55,221 nucleotides of DNA from Alloprevotella rava (GTDB lineage Bacteria > Bacteroidota > Bacteroidia > Bacteroidales > Bacteroidaceae), in the NCBI RefSeq assembly GCF_014195585.1, contig NZ_JACICA010000013.1:1-55221 (forward strand). The letters are read 5' to 3'. Below the pieces are notes generated by a model. The model searched no databases, was not told the origin of the DNA, and worked only from the letters and a program-made list of their open reading frames with translations. A program made the position numbers and the translations under genes. This document shows positions 1 to 8,118 of this stretch, one piece after another (the stretch's first letter is position 1; every line of letters starts with the position of its first letter).

Positions 1-247
1 GAGAATGCACAGGGATAACCTTTATCGATTCCACACGTATTCCAGTGTGCGAAAACAAGAGACAATCCCGAAATCGCGTATTCAAAGGGTATGCCCAGAA
101 GGGAAAAAGTACGATGGGATGGTATTATGGCTTCAAACTTCATCTTTTGTGTAATGAACGAGGAGAACTACTCAATTTTGCTCTAACCCGAGCCAATGTA
201 GACGACCGTAACCCAAAAGTATTCAACGATTTGACGAAGGATTTATT
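1..247 (+). pseudogene. IS982-family transposase fragment
   Basis: This stretch is nearly identical to the middle of the two full IS982-type transposases at 21121-22056 and 34785-35720. It includes the part around the first catalytic Asp (motif FIDSTRIPVC) and the conserved segment ending NDLTKDL. It is cut by the window edge on the left. On the right the match stops abruptly at about 247, and the frame then runs through unrelated sequence to a stop at 305. The second catalytic Asp and the Glu are therefore missing. It is a 3'-truncated, dead copy; whether its left half is intact lies outside the window. Confidence 0.9.
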
Positions 248-307
248 ATTTTCTTATAAAAAAAGCTGTCTATTCATTATCTTTGTGGTTGCCCAACTTC
301 ATTAGAA

Positions 308-442
308 ATGAACGACAGCTTATTATATCAGGTATATGGTGTTAAGAACTACTCATATGCTCGTACTAAGTACAAAGGTAAAGCCATTTTCCTTCACCTT
401 AAAACAATCTCTCCTAAAAGAATAAAAAATAAAACAAATTAA
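308..442 (+). pseudogene. Possible N-terminal remnant of an ISL3-like transposase
   Basis: An ATG-started frame of 44 residues begins MNDSLLYQVYGVKNY and continues YARTKYKGKAIFLHL. This resembles the usual N-terminus of ISL3-family transposases (short MxxxLLYxxxGL start, then a beta-rich segment), but it ends at a stop just where the zinc-finger cysteines would be expected. A TATCTTTG box lies about 25 bases upstream (around 278), as expected for a native promoter. It sits directly downstream of the broken IS982 copy, so this is an IS-on-IS remnant. The family assignment is from memory of the N-terminal pattern and is tentative; it could also be a small unrelated gene. Confidence 0.35.
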
Positions 443-498
443 AATTATTGCACTATAAACTAAATACTTTTTCAAAACAAGAACTCAATAAAAAAGAC

Positions 499-506
499 TA
501 TCTTTG
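499..506 (+). promoter_or_regulatory. -7 promoter box for the glycogen operon
   Basis: TATCTTTG matches the Bacteroidota -7 consensus TAnnTTTG. It ends 17 bases before the ATG of the glycogen synthase gene, giving a leader of roughly 10-12 nt. No clear -33 TTTG is seen at the usual 19-21 base spacing. Confidence 0.65.
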
Positions 507-523
507 CACCCAAAATACAAAAA

Positions 524-2191
524 ATGATAGGTAAGCAACTCAAGCCTAACTTTATTTTCGAGGCAAGTTGGGAAGTCTGTAATAAAGTCGGAGGCATTTA
601 TACTGTCTTGTCATCGAGAGCACAGACACTACTTAAAGAATATGGTAATAAGCTTATATTCTTAGGTCCAGATGTATGGCAAGGAAAAAACAATCCTGAT
701 TTTATAGAAGATAAAAAACTCTTAAAGAACTGGCGTGAAGCCGCAGCAAAGGAAGGTGTAAATGTTAGGATAGGGCGTTGGCAAGTTGAAGGCAAGCCCA
801 TTGCCGTTCTAGTAGATTTCCAACCTTTTTTCGAGCAACGCAATTCTATATATAGAACAGTATGGCAGAATTTTGGAGTTCAAAGTGACAAAGCCTATGG
901 CGATTACGATGAAGCCTCTATGTTCTCTTATGCTGCAGCACGTTTTGTAGAGATTATATACCTCTCACTTATCCACAAAAATAAGAAAGTTGTTTATCAA
1001 GCTCATGAGTGGATGGCTGGTTTGGGTATGCTACATTTGTGCAAGGCTGCTCCAAGTATTGCCACTATTTTTACGACCCATGCCACAAGCATTGGCCGTT
1101 CTATTACGAGCAATAATAAGCAGCTCTATAAATACTTCCATGGTTACAATGGCGATCAAATGGCCGAAGAACTCCATATGGATGCAAAACATAGTGTGGA
1201 GAAGCAAAGTGCCCATTTTGCTGATTGTTTCACTACTGTTTCAACGTTTACCGACAAAGAATGTGCCCAACTGCTTGAGAAGTCAGCAGATGTGATTCTG
1301 CCCAATGGCTTCGACAATACCATCGTTCCGAAAGGTTCTGCATTCACCGCAAAGCGCAAAGCAGCTCGAAAGAATTTGCTGAGAGTTGCGTCTGCTCTAC
1401 TGGGTGAAGAACTCTTTGATAGTACCATGATTGTTTCAACAAGTGGCCGCAATGATTTCCGTTGCAAAGGATTTGATGTATTCCTTCAAGCTATGGCTAA
1501 TCTCAACAGCGAATTACAGCGCCAATCTACTGAAAATTGTAAAACCAGTGTTTTGGCCTTGATAGAAGTACCTTGTTGGATGAAAGAGCCACGCAAAGAC
1601 CTGCAACAACGATTGGCAGAAAAGGAAATTCCAAATACAGCATTACCCAATCCGTATCTGACGCACGAACTCTACAATGAGGGAGAGGATGCCATTCTCA
1701 ATACAATGCGCTCGCTCTCCTTGATGAACGACAGAAACAACCCTGTAAAAGTCATCCTCCTTCCGTGTTATCTCGATGGAGAAGATGGTATCATCAATAA
1801 GCCTTATTATGAGGTTCTACTGGCAAATGACCTCTGTATCTACCCAAGCTATTATGAACCTTGGGGATATACACCGCTCGAGGCTTGTGCTTTCAAGATA
1901 CCATGTATTACAACGGATTTAAGTGGCTTTGGCCAATGGGTGGATGCTACTCTGAAGCACAGAGGAATGATCGAAAATGGCGTAGAAGTGTTACACCGAA
2001 ATGATGACAACTATTTTGATGTGGCACAAAATATCTGCAATACAACGATAAAAGTTCTGAATGCAAATAAAACTATTCGCAATAAGATGCGCAAGAATGC
2101 TGCTGCACTGGCCGACAAAGCGCAGTGGAACAACTTTATTAAGTATTACTACCAAGCATATAATTTTGCATTGAGCAAAAAATTAAAATAA
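524..2191 (+). CDS. Glycogen synthase, GT3-type
   Basis: This 555-residue enzyme transfers glucose from a nucleotide sugar to the non-reducing end of glycogen in the cytoplasm. The N-terminus (about residues 12-33) has FEASWEVCNKVGGIYTVL, the nucleotide-sugar-binding start typical of the GT3 family (eukaryote-type synthases), not the KTGGL motif of GT5 GlgA. Further conserved parts are HEWMAGLG near residue 160, the THATS segment near 185 and YPSYYEPWGYTPLEA near 440-455, which carries the catalytic Glu of GT-B retaining enzymes. The ATG follows a TATCTTTG promoter box. The phosphorylase gene starts only 15 bases after its stop, so synthesis and breakdown of glycogen are co-transcribed. Full length, no damage seen. 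The substrate (UDP- or ADP-glucose) cannot be told from sequence. Confidence 0.9.
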   Translation: MIGKQLKPNFIFEASWEVCNKVGGIYTVLSSRAQTLLKEYGNKLIFLGPDVWQGKNNPDFIEDKKLLKNWREAAAKEGVNVRIGRWQVEGKPIAVLVDFQPFFEQRNSIYRTVWQNFGVQSDKAYGDYDEASMFSYAAARFVEIIYLSLIHKNKKVVYQAHEWMAGLGMLHLCKAAPSIATIFTTHATSIGRSITSNNKQLYKYFHGYNGDQMAEELHMDAKHSVEKQSAHFADCFTTVSTFTDKECAQLLEKSADVILPNGFDNTIVPKGSAFTAKRKAARKNLLRVASALLGEELFDSTMIVSTSGRNDFRCKGFDVFLQAMANLNSELQRQSTENCKTSVLALIEVPCWMKEPRKDLQQRLAEKEIPNTALPNPYLTHELYNEGEDAILNTMRSLSLMNDRNNPVKVILLPCYLDGEDGIINKPYYEVLLANDLCIYPSYYEPWGYTPLEACAFKIPCITTDLSGFGQWVDATLKHRGMIENGVEVLHRNDDNYFDVAQNICNTTIKVLNANKTIRNKMRKNAAALADKAQWNNFIKYYYQAYNFALSKKLK

Positions 2192-2206
2192 TAACCAAAA
2201 TAATTT

Positions 2207-4837
2207 ATGAAAGTCAAAGTAAGCAACGCTAACCAGCCGAACTGGGAGGTTTTTAATGTTCAGAGCCATATCCCTGCTGAATTACGACAGCTTGACGAAT
2301 TGGCACACAACCTGTGGTGGACTTGGAATCCTGAAGGTATTGAGTTATTCCGCAGCATTGACCATGATTTGTTTGATCACAAATGCGATCAAAACCCTAT
2401 TGATATGCTCCAACGCATGAGCTATGACCGCTTGACGGAACTTAGCAAAGATAAGGAACTTGTTGATCGTGTTAATAAGGTATATAAGAATTTCCGCAAG
2501 TACATGGACGTAAAACCTAATGAGAAGCGTCCTAGTGTAGCATACTTCTGCATGGAATATGGTCTGTTCCATATTCTCAAAATTTACTCTGGCGGTCTTG
2601 GAGTTTTAGCTGGTGACTATTTGAAAGAAGCTAGTGATTCAAATGTTAACCTCTGTGCTGTAGGTTTCTTATATCGTTATGGCTATTTCACCCAGAATCT
2701 GTCTATGGATGGCCAGCAAATTGCAAACTACGAGGCACAAGAATTTGATAAACTCCCAATTGAGCGAGTTCTTGATGAGACTGGTAATCAACTTGTTGTT
2801 GATGTTCCTTTCCCCAACTATCTCGTTCATGCTGCAATTTGGAAGGTAAATGTAGGTCGTATTTCTCTCTACCTCCTCGATACTGATATTCCTTCAAACA
2901 GCGAATATGATAGAAATATCACCCATGCACTTTATGGCGGTGATTGGGAAAATCGTATCAAGCAGGAATATTTGCTCGGTATTGGTGGTATGCTTGTTTT
3001 GAAGAAGCTGGGCATCAAGAAAGACATCTACCACTGCAACGAAGGTCACGCTGCTTTCTGCAACGTTGAACGCCTCGTTGATTATGTTGGTCAAGGTCTT
3101 TCTTTCGGTGAAGCTTTAGAGTTGGTACGTGCTTCCTCTCTATATACCGTTCACACTCCTGTTCCTGCTGGTCACGACTATTTCGATGAAGCTTTGTTCG
3201 GTAAGTACATGGGGTGGGTTCCTGAAAAATTAGGAATCACTTGGGATGACTTTATCGGTCTTGGCCGTACGAATCCAGACGATCACGGAGAACGCTTCTG
3301 TATGTCTACATTCCTCTGCAACACCTGCCAGGAAGTTAATGGCGTTAGCTGGTTGCATGGCCGTGTAAGTCAGCAGATGTTCAAAAATATCTGGAAGGGA
3401 TATATGCCCGAAGAAGAGCGCGTAGAACACGATTTTCGCACACACGATGAGTGGTATAATATCTACAACTCACACCCAGAAGAAAGTCATGTAGGATATG
3501 TTACTAATGGTGTACACTATCCCACATGGAGCGCAAAGGAATGGAAATCTGTTTACAATAGGTACTTCGATAAGAATTTTTTGGAAGATGAATCGAATGA
3601 AAAGATCTGGGAAAAGATTTACGAAGTGCCCGATGAGGAAATTTGGAAGACACGCTTGGCGCTAAAGAATAAACTTATCAAGTATATCCGCGAACGTTTC
3701 CGCGAAAACTGGTTGAAGAATCATGGTGATCCAAGCCGCGTGGTAAGTCTACTTGATAAGATCAATCCCAATGCACTACTCATTGGATTTGCTCGTCGAT
3801 TTGCTACTTACAAGCGTGCACACTTGCTCTTTAGCGACCTCGATCGCTTAGCAAAGATTGTAAATAATCCTGACTACCCAGTACAATTTATTTTTGCTGG
3901 AAAAGCGCACCCTGCAGATGGGGCAGGCCAAGGTCTGATCAAGCGTATCTACGAAATTTCTCAGCGTCCAGAATTTATTGGCAAGATTCTGTTTCTTGAC
4001 AATTACGATATGCATCTTGCACGTCGCTTGGTGAGCGGTGTTGATATTTGGATGAATACACCAACACGTCCTCTCGAAGCTTCTGGTACTTCAGGAGAAA
4101 AAGCACTTATGAATGGCGTGATCAATCTCTCTGTTCTTGATGGCTGGTGGTATGAAGGTTATCGTGAAGGTGCAGGTTGGGCACTAACAGACCGCCGTAC
4201 TTATGAGAATCAAGAATATCAAGATAAGTTGGACGCATCAACGATCTATTCATTGCTCGAACAAGAAATTATACCTCTTTACTATGCTCGTAACCGTAAA
4301 GGTTACAGCGAGAATTGGGTGCGTACGGTGAAAAATAGCATTGCTCAAATTGCTCCTCACTATACAATGAAACGCCAATTAGATGATTACTATGATCGTT
4401 TCTATACTCCTCAGGCAAGCCGCTTCAAGGCTCTATCAGCAGACAACAACAAGCTTGCAAAAGAAATTGTAGCTTGGAAGGAACTTGTAGCAGAACGTTG
4501 GGACAGCATTCAAGTTGTTAAGAAAGAAGCCACGAATGACAACAATGGTCTTCACATCAATGGTGAACAATTCGAATCACGTGTGACCATAGACGCACAA
4601 GGACTTGACGACGCAATTGGTATAGAAATGGTTGTCGTTGGTACTGCTGAAGGACAAGATCACTTATTGCGCGTTATCCCGATGAACGTAGTAGGGCATG
4701 AAGGTAATCTTTATACCTTCGAACTCAAGAACGAAATTGACATTGCTGGTAGCTTCAAGATTGCTTACCGTATGTTCCCGAAAAATTCGTTATTGCCTCA
4801 TCGTCAGGACTTCTGCTATGTACGTTGGTTTAACTAA
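2207..4837 (+). CDS. glgP: Alpha-glucan (glycogen) phosphorylase, GT35
   Basis: This 876-residue PLP enzyme releases glucose-1-phosphate from glycogen or maltodextrin. The N-terminus carries the DUF3417-like domain seen in the shorter TIGR02094-type phosphorylases (about residues 15-120, with [13 protein letters not shown]). Next comes the phosphorylase core with [18 protein letters not shown] near 126. The PLP lysine is Lys632 in [13 protein letters not shown]. The roughly 120 residues after the core have no motif I recognise. It is the second gene of the glycogen unit and is followed by a clear rho-independent terminator. In Bacteroidota this type acts on storage glycogen; a maltodextrin role is the main alternative. 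Confidence 0.93.
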   Translation: MKVKVSNANQPNWEVFNVQSHIPAELRQLDELAHNLWWTWNPEGIELFRSIDHDLFDHKCDQNPIDMLQRMSYDRLTELSKDKELVDRVNKVYKNFRKYMDVKPNEKRPSVAYFCMEYGLFHILKIYSGGLGVLAGDYLKEASDSNVNLCAVGFLYRYGYFTQNLSMDGQQIANYEAQEFDKLPIERVLDETGNQLVVDVPFPNYLVHAAIWKVNVGRISLYLLDTDIPSNSEYDRNITHALYGGDWENRIKQEYLLGIGGMLVLKKLGIKKDIYHCNEGHAAFCNVERLVDYVGQGLSFGEALELVRASSLYTVHTPVPAGHDYFDEALFGKYMGWVPEKLGITWDDFIGLGRTNPDDHGERFCMSTFLCNTCQEVNGVSWLHGRVSQQMFKNIWKGYMPEEERVEHDFRTHDEWYNIYNSHPEESHVGYVTNGVHYPTWSAKEWKSVYNRYFDKNFLEDESNEKIWEKIYEVPDEEIWKTRLALKNKLIKYIRERFRENWLKNHGDPSRVVSLLDKINPNALLIGFARRFATYKRAHLLFSDLDRLAKIVNNPDYPVQFIFAGKAHPADGAGQGLIKRIYEISQRPEFIGKILFLDNYDMHLARRLVSGVDIWMNTPTRPLEASGTSGEKALMNGVINLSVLDGWWYEGYREGAGWALTDRRTYENQEYQDKLDASTIYSLLEQEIIPLYYARNRKGYSENWVRTVKNSIAQIAPHYTMKRQLDDYYDRFYTPQASRFKALSADNNKLAKEIVAWKELVAERWDSIQVVKKEATNDNNGLHINGEQFESRVTIDAQGLDDAIGIEMVVVGTAEGQDHLLRVIPMNVVGHEGNLYTFELKNEIDIAGSFKIAYRMFPKNSLLPHRQDFCYVRWFN

Positions 4838-4864
4838 TCATAAATAAGCTACAGCTACATTACT

Positions 4865-4900
4865 ACACGGATTTCCTTAAAAGAAATCCGTGTAATTTCT
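4865..4900 (+). terminator. Rho-independent terminator after glgP
   Basis: A perfect 11-bp stem (4865-4875 with 4883-4893, ACACGGATTTC) has a 7-base loop and is followed by a T-rich tail. It closes the glycogen operon 27 bases after the stop. Confidence 0.85.
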
Positions 4901-4918
4901 TTATTCTCACTCTTTTTT

Positions 4919-6259
4919 ATGGACACAATGGAACACAATATTATACTGACCAATCTTGGCTTTGATGCTCTTACGGAGATGCAGGAAAAAGCTTATCAAA
5001 CAATTAAGAGTGGAAAAAATACTACTCTACTTTCTCCAACAGGTACAGGTAAAACTCTTGCCTATCTTTTGCCAATTGTAGAAAAAATCAAGGCCGATCA
5101 GAACGTATTGCAAGTGGCTATAATTCTTCCTTCGCGAGAACTTGCTTTACAATCTAATGAAGTTTTTCAGCGAATGAAGCTGAAAGGAGTCAGAAGCCTC
5201 TGTCTCTATGGTGGTCGCCCTACAATGGATGAGCATAGGCAGATTCGAGAAATAAAACCTCTGCTAGTCTTTGCCACGCCTGGACGTCTGCTAGATCACA
5301 TAGAGAAGGACAATATCTTTACAGGAGCTGCCCACACTCTTATTATTGACGAATTTGATAAATGCTTAGAGCTAGGCTTTCAAGATGATATGGATAAAAT
5401 TATTAGAAAGCTACCGCATATTAAACAGCGCATTTTCACTTCTGCTACAAATATAGAAGAGATGCCAGACTTTGCATTCCCAGAGAAAAAGACGAAAAAT
5501 TCAGTTACGTTAGATTATTTGTCCACAGTAGAAAACTCTGATGAAAAAAGTAAGCTATATGTTGTAAAAAGTCCGCTGAGGGACAAGTTAGAAACATTAG
5601 GACGCCTCTTAAGTTCTTTTAGAGGGGAACCATCAATTGTGTTTGTAGCGCATCGTGAGAGTGTAGCCCGCATTCTTTCATACTTAAAAGAAAACAAATT
5701 CTCCTGTGTAGATTATCACGGAGGGCAAGAGCAAGAGGTTAGAGAGCGTAATCTCTACAGATTTCGTGCTGGAAGTGTAAATATCTTAGTTGCAACTGAT
5801 TTAGCTGCTAGAGGTTTAGATCTTCCAGAAGTACGCCATGTTGTACAGTATCATTTGACTAACAAGGAAGAAGAGTTTATTCATCGCTCAGGCCGAACAG
5901 CTCGATGGGATAATACAGGAAGTAACTATTTGTTGGTTGGTCCCGAAGAAAATATTCCAGACTATATAAAGGAATATAAGAGTTTAGATATTTCAGATTC
6001 TCCCATAAAAGCACATGCTCCTTTATGGCGTTCACTCTATATAGGTCGAGGAAAGAAGGATAAACTTTCTAAGGGTGATATCTTAGGATTTCTTTGCAAA
6101 AAAGGTGGCTTAAAATCAGCTGAAATAGGAAGAATTGATATTACGTCACATCAGTCCTATGTAGCTATAAAACGAAATAAAGTCAGCCAGCTTTTGCAAA
6201 TGATTTCTGGAGAGAAAATCAAAGGAGTAAAAACTCTTATTGAACCGATGAAACACTAA
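4919..6259 (+). CDS. DEAD-box RNA helicase, DbpA-like
   Basis: This 446-residue ATP-dependent RNA helicase probably acts in ribosome assembly. Motifs appear in order: Q motif (NLGFDALTEMQ), Walker A SPTGTGKT near residue 41, PSRELALQ, TPGRLLDH, motif II DEFD near 143 (the usual last Ala-Asp is Phe-Asp here), SAT near 173, ATDLAARGLD and HRSGRTAR near 321. The last ~75 residues (KGDILGFLCKKGGL onwards) fit the DbpA RNA-binding domain, which in E. coli DbpA recognises 23S rRNA hairpin 92. The start is the first of two close ATGs (4919 and 4928). It stands alone: the glgP terminator lies upstream and the next genes are convergent. Confidence 0.88.
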   Translation: MDTMEHNIILTNLGFDALTEMQEKAYQTIKSGKNTTLLSPTGTGKTLAYLLPIVEKIKADQNVLQVAIILPSRELALQSNEVFQRMKLKGVRSLCLYGGRPTMDEHRQIREIKPLLVFATPGRLLDHIEKDNIFTGAAHTLIIDEFDKCLELGFQDDMDKIIRKLPHIKQRIFTSATNIEEMPDFAFPEKKTKNSVTLDYLSTVENSDEKSKLYVVKSPLRDKLETLGRLLSSFRGEPSIVFVAHRESVARILSYLKENKFSCVDYHGGQEQEVRERNLYRFRAGSVNILVATDLAARGLDLPEVRHVVQYHLTNKEEEFIHRSGRTARWDNTGSNYLLVGPEENIPDYIKEYKSLDISDSPIKAHAPLWRSLYIGRGKKDKLSKGDILGFLCKKGGLKSAEIGRIDITSHQSYVAIKRNKVSQLLQMISGEKIKGVKTLIEPMKH

Positions 6260-6319
6260 GCGTATAAACTCCACTTTGTATATGAGGAAAGGAAATTAGT
6301 CCTAAGGAATAGAAAGTCC

Positions 6320-6841
6320 TTAGAAGGTAGCAGTGATAACTACTCCTTTGTGAGCAGGTACTATTGTTATATTTGCATTCTTAAGAGGCTTTGTAAAAGC
6401 ATAACTTGCACCAATGCCAATTGCCGCCCCAGCAGCAACATCCCACCAGTCATGCTTTTCTGCATTAACTCTTCCCCAGGCCACATAACTCGAAACGAAA
6501 AAAGCAGGAAGCCCCCATTTCCATCCATAACGCCGCTGTACATATTCTGCACCAGTAAAGGCAATGAGTGTATGAGTAGAGGGGAAAGCATGTTTCCCTG
6601 TATGGTCGGGGCGCACTTTCTTTACTGAAAGCTCTAAAGCATAGTTTGTAACAATAGCTGTGCCTGTAGAAAACGCTAATTGCTTAAGCCCCACATAATC
6701 TTTCTTAATCAAGGCTGTTGTTATACCTGCAGCAATAGGAGTCGAGAAAAGGAAATCCGTAGATTTCCTTACTCGACTCTTAGTTTGTGACATTAATGCT
6801 ACAGGAAAAACCAGCAATAATAGTGTTATTATTACTCTCAT
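6320..6841 (-). CDS. PAP2-family phosphatase, exported
   Basis: This 173-residue protein has a signal peptide (residues 1-18, cut near MSQ/TKS) and the PAP2 active site: KKVRPDH at 74-80, PSTH with His90, and R124 x5 H130 xxx D134 (GRVNAEKHDWWD). Such enzymes remove phosphate from lipids such as lipid A, phosphatidylglycerol phosphate or undecaprenyl pyrophosphate on the outer face of the inner membrane or in the periplasm. The first K of the usual KX6RP motif is not in the standard place. Its ATG overlaps the stop of the mannanase gene (ATGA), so it is the last gene of the operon from 11834. The exact substrate is unknown. Confidence 0.85.
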   Translation of the reverse strand: MRVIITLLLLVFPVALMSQTKSRVRKSTDFLFSTPIAAGITTALIKKDYVGLKQLAFSTGTAIVTNYALELSVKKVRPDHTGKHAFPSTHTLIAFTGAEYVQRRYGWKWGLPAFFVSSYVAWGRVNAEKHDWWDVAAGAAIGIGASYAFTKPLKNANITIVPAHKGVVITATF

Positions 6842-8115
6842 TTGCGCAGTGCCTCTACTGCAGCTTTAATTAAATCCGTAGTAGTTGTGTCAGAATCATA
6901 CACAGAATACCATCCTTGTGGCTCGTGTGGAGGATCGCAAAGGAAGTCATCGCCTGCTTTCCAACGGTTTCCGTTTAAGCGTCCTTTACCGCCCCATCCC
7001 CAGAAATTGCAACCTACAATATTTCCATTATTTTCTTTGCTCTGTATAATTTGTTGGAAAATGAAATTGTAGAAATTATCACGGGCAGATACAGTTGCTT
7101 CTGCAGAATATAAGGCATGATCGCGTGGATATCCAAACTCTTCGATAACAATAGGTTTTGCCGCCTTATCTGCAATACGAGAGTTGCGAGCAATATAGTC
7201 TTTTGCCTTCAAATAAACATTCGGAAGTGCTTCCGTTAAGCGATCGTTAGAAGTCCAATTCCAGTTCTTTGGCCAAATGTGTATTGTCATGTAATCCACA
7301 TTCTTATCCATTACAGAGCGTTCACATATTCCCTCATCGTTTTCACACCCTACAATACCTTCACTTCCTAAAGATACGAGATGATTCTTGTCCAATGATT
7401 TAATCAGTTTCGTTGTCTTCGCCAAGAACTGTACCATATTGTCGCATTCCTTGCTGGAGAAAGGGCGTGGCTCATTAGCAATCTGCCAAGCCATAATGGT
7501 AGGATCTTCTGTGTACTTGCGACCTGTATATTTATTCGTACGAGCAATTACGGTCTTTACATAATCAAAGAAAAGCTTCTGAGCTTTTGCATCACTATTC
7601 ATATTCGCAGCATAGTTGCAGTAAGCTTCAAATCCACCAGGACCTTCTGCAGAAGGAGAATCACCATGGCCTGTCTCACGCAAGTAGAATCCATAACCGC
7701 CACTCCAATCCCAAGAATTTGTGAGATAGAGTACGGCAACCATATTACGCTTTGCCATTTCAGCAAGTAAATAGTCGAGGCCATCAAAGAGAGCATCGTC
7801 ATATACTCCTGGCGCTGACTGAAGAACAGGGCTAACAGAATTTGCAAATTTACTACCCTTTTCTGCACCTACGAGAATGCGGAGGTTATCTACACCCATA
7901 GAGCGCAGCGAATCCAACTCATAAACTAAACGCTCACGGTTGCCACCTTCTCCCTTAGAGCCAAGGATTGGTCCATACCAGAAATTAGCACCGACATAGA
8001 AGTAGGGAGCTCCATCCTTCATCAGCCTGTTTCCTTCAACAGTGATGTACTTTCCCGCAACTGCATGAACACAGCAGGATAAAATCACAAAGAGTGATGT
8101 TAGTAATCGTTTCAT
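6838..8115 (-). CDS. Secreted GH5 endo-beta-1,4-mannanase
   Basis: This 425-residue glycoside hydrolase cuts beta-mannan backbones. It has a signal peptide (MKRLLTSLFVILSCCVHAVAG). The GH5 clan-A active site is visible: acid/base Glu215 in WQIANEPRP and nucleophile Glu326 in IVIEEFGYP, with IHIWP near 279. The overall pattern best fits subfamily GH5_7 (mannanases). It starts 3 bases after the metH stop and overlaps the PAP2 gene, so a polysaccharide-degrading enzyme is embedded in a housekeeping operon with no SusC/SusD genes nearby. Xyloglucan or cellulose activity is less likely. Confidence 0.85.
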   Translation of the reverse strand: MKRLLTSLFVILSCCVHAVAGKYITVEGNRLMKDGAPYFYVGANFWYGPILGSKGEGGNRERLVYELDSLRSMGVDNLRILVGAEKGSKFANSVSPVLQSAPGVYDDALFDGLDYLLAEMAKRNMVAVLYLTNSWDWSGGYGFYLRETGHGDSPSAEGPGGFEAYCNYAANMNSDAKAQKLFFDYVKTVIARTNKYTGRKYTEDPTIMAWQIANEPRPFSSKECDNMVQFLAKTTKLIKSLDKNHLVSLGSEGIVGCENDEGICERSVMDKNVDYMTIHIWPKNWNWTSNDRLTEALPNVYLKAKDYIARNSRIADKAAKPIVIEEFGYPRDHALYSAEATVSARDNFYNFIFQQIIQSKENNGNIVGCNFWGWGGKGRLNGNRWKAGDDFLCDPPHEPQGWYSVYDSDTTTTDLIKAAVEALRK

Positions 8116-8118
8116 AAG

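Noticed and set aside
6838-8115. A polysaccharide-utilisation locus around the mannanase
   Set aside because: No SusC/SusD pair, regulator or other glycosidase adjoins it; the neighbours are metH and a PAP2 phosphatase.
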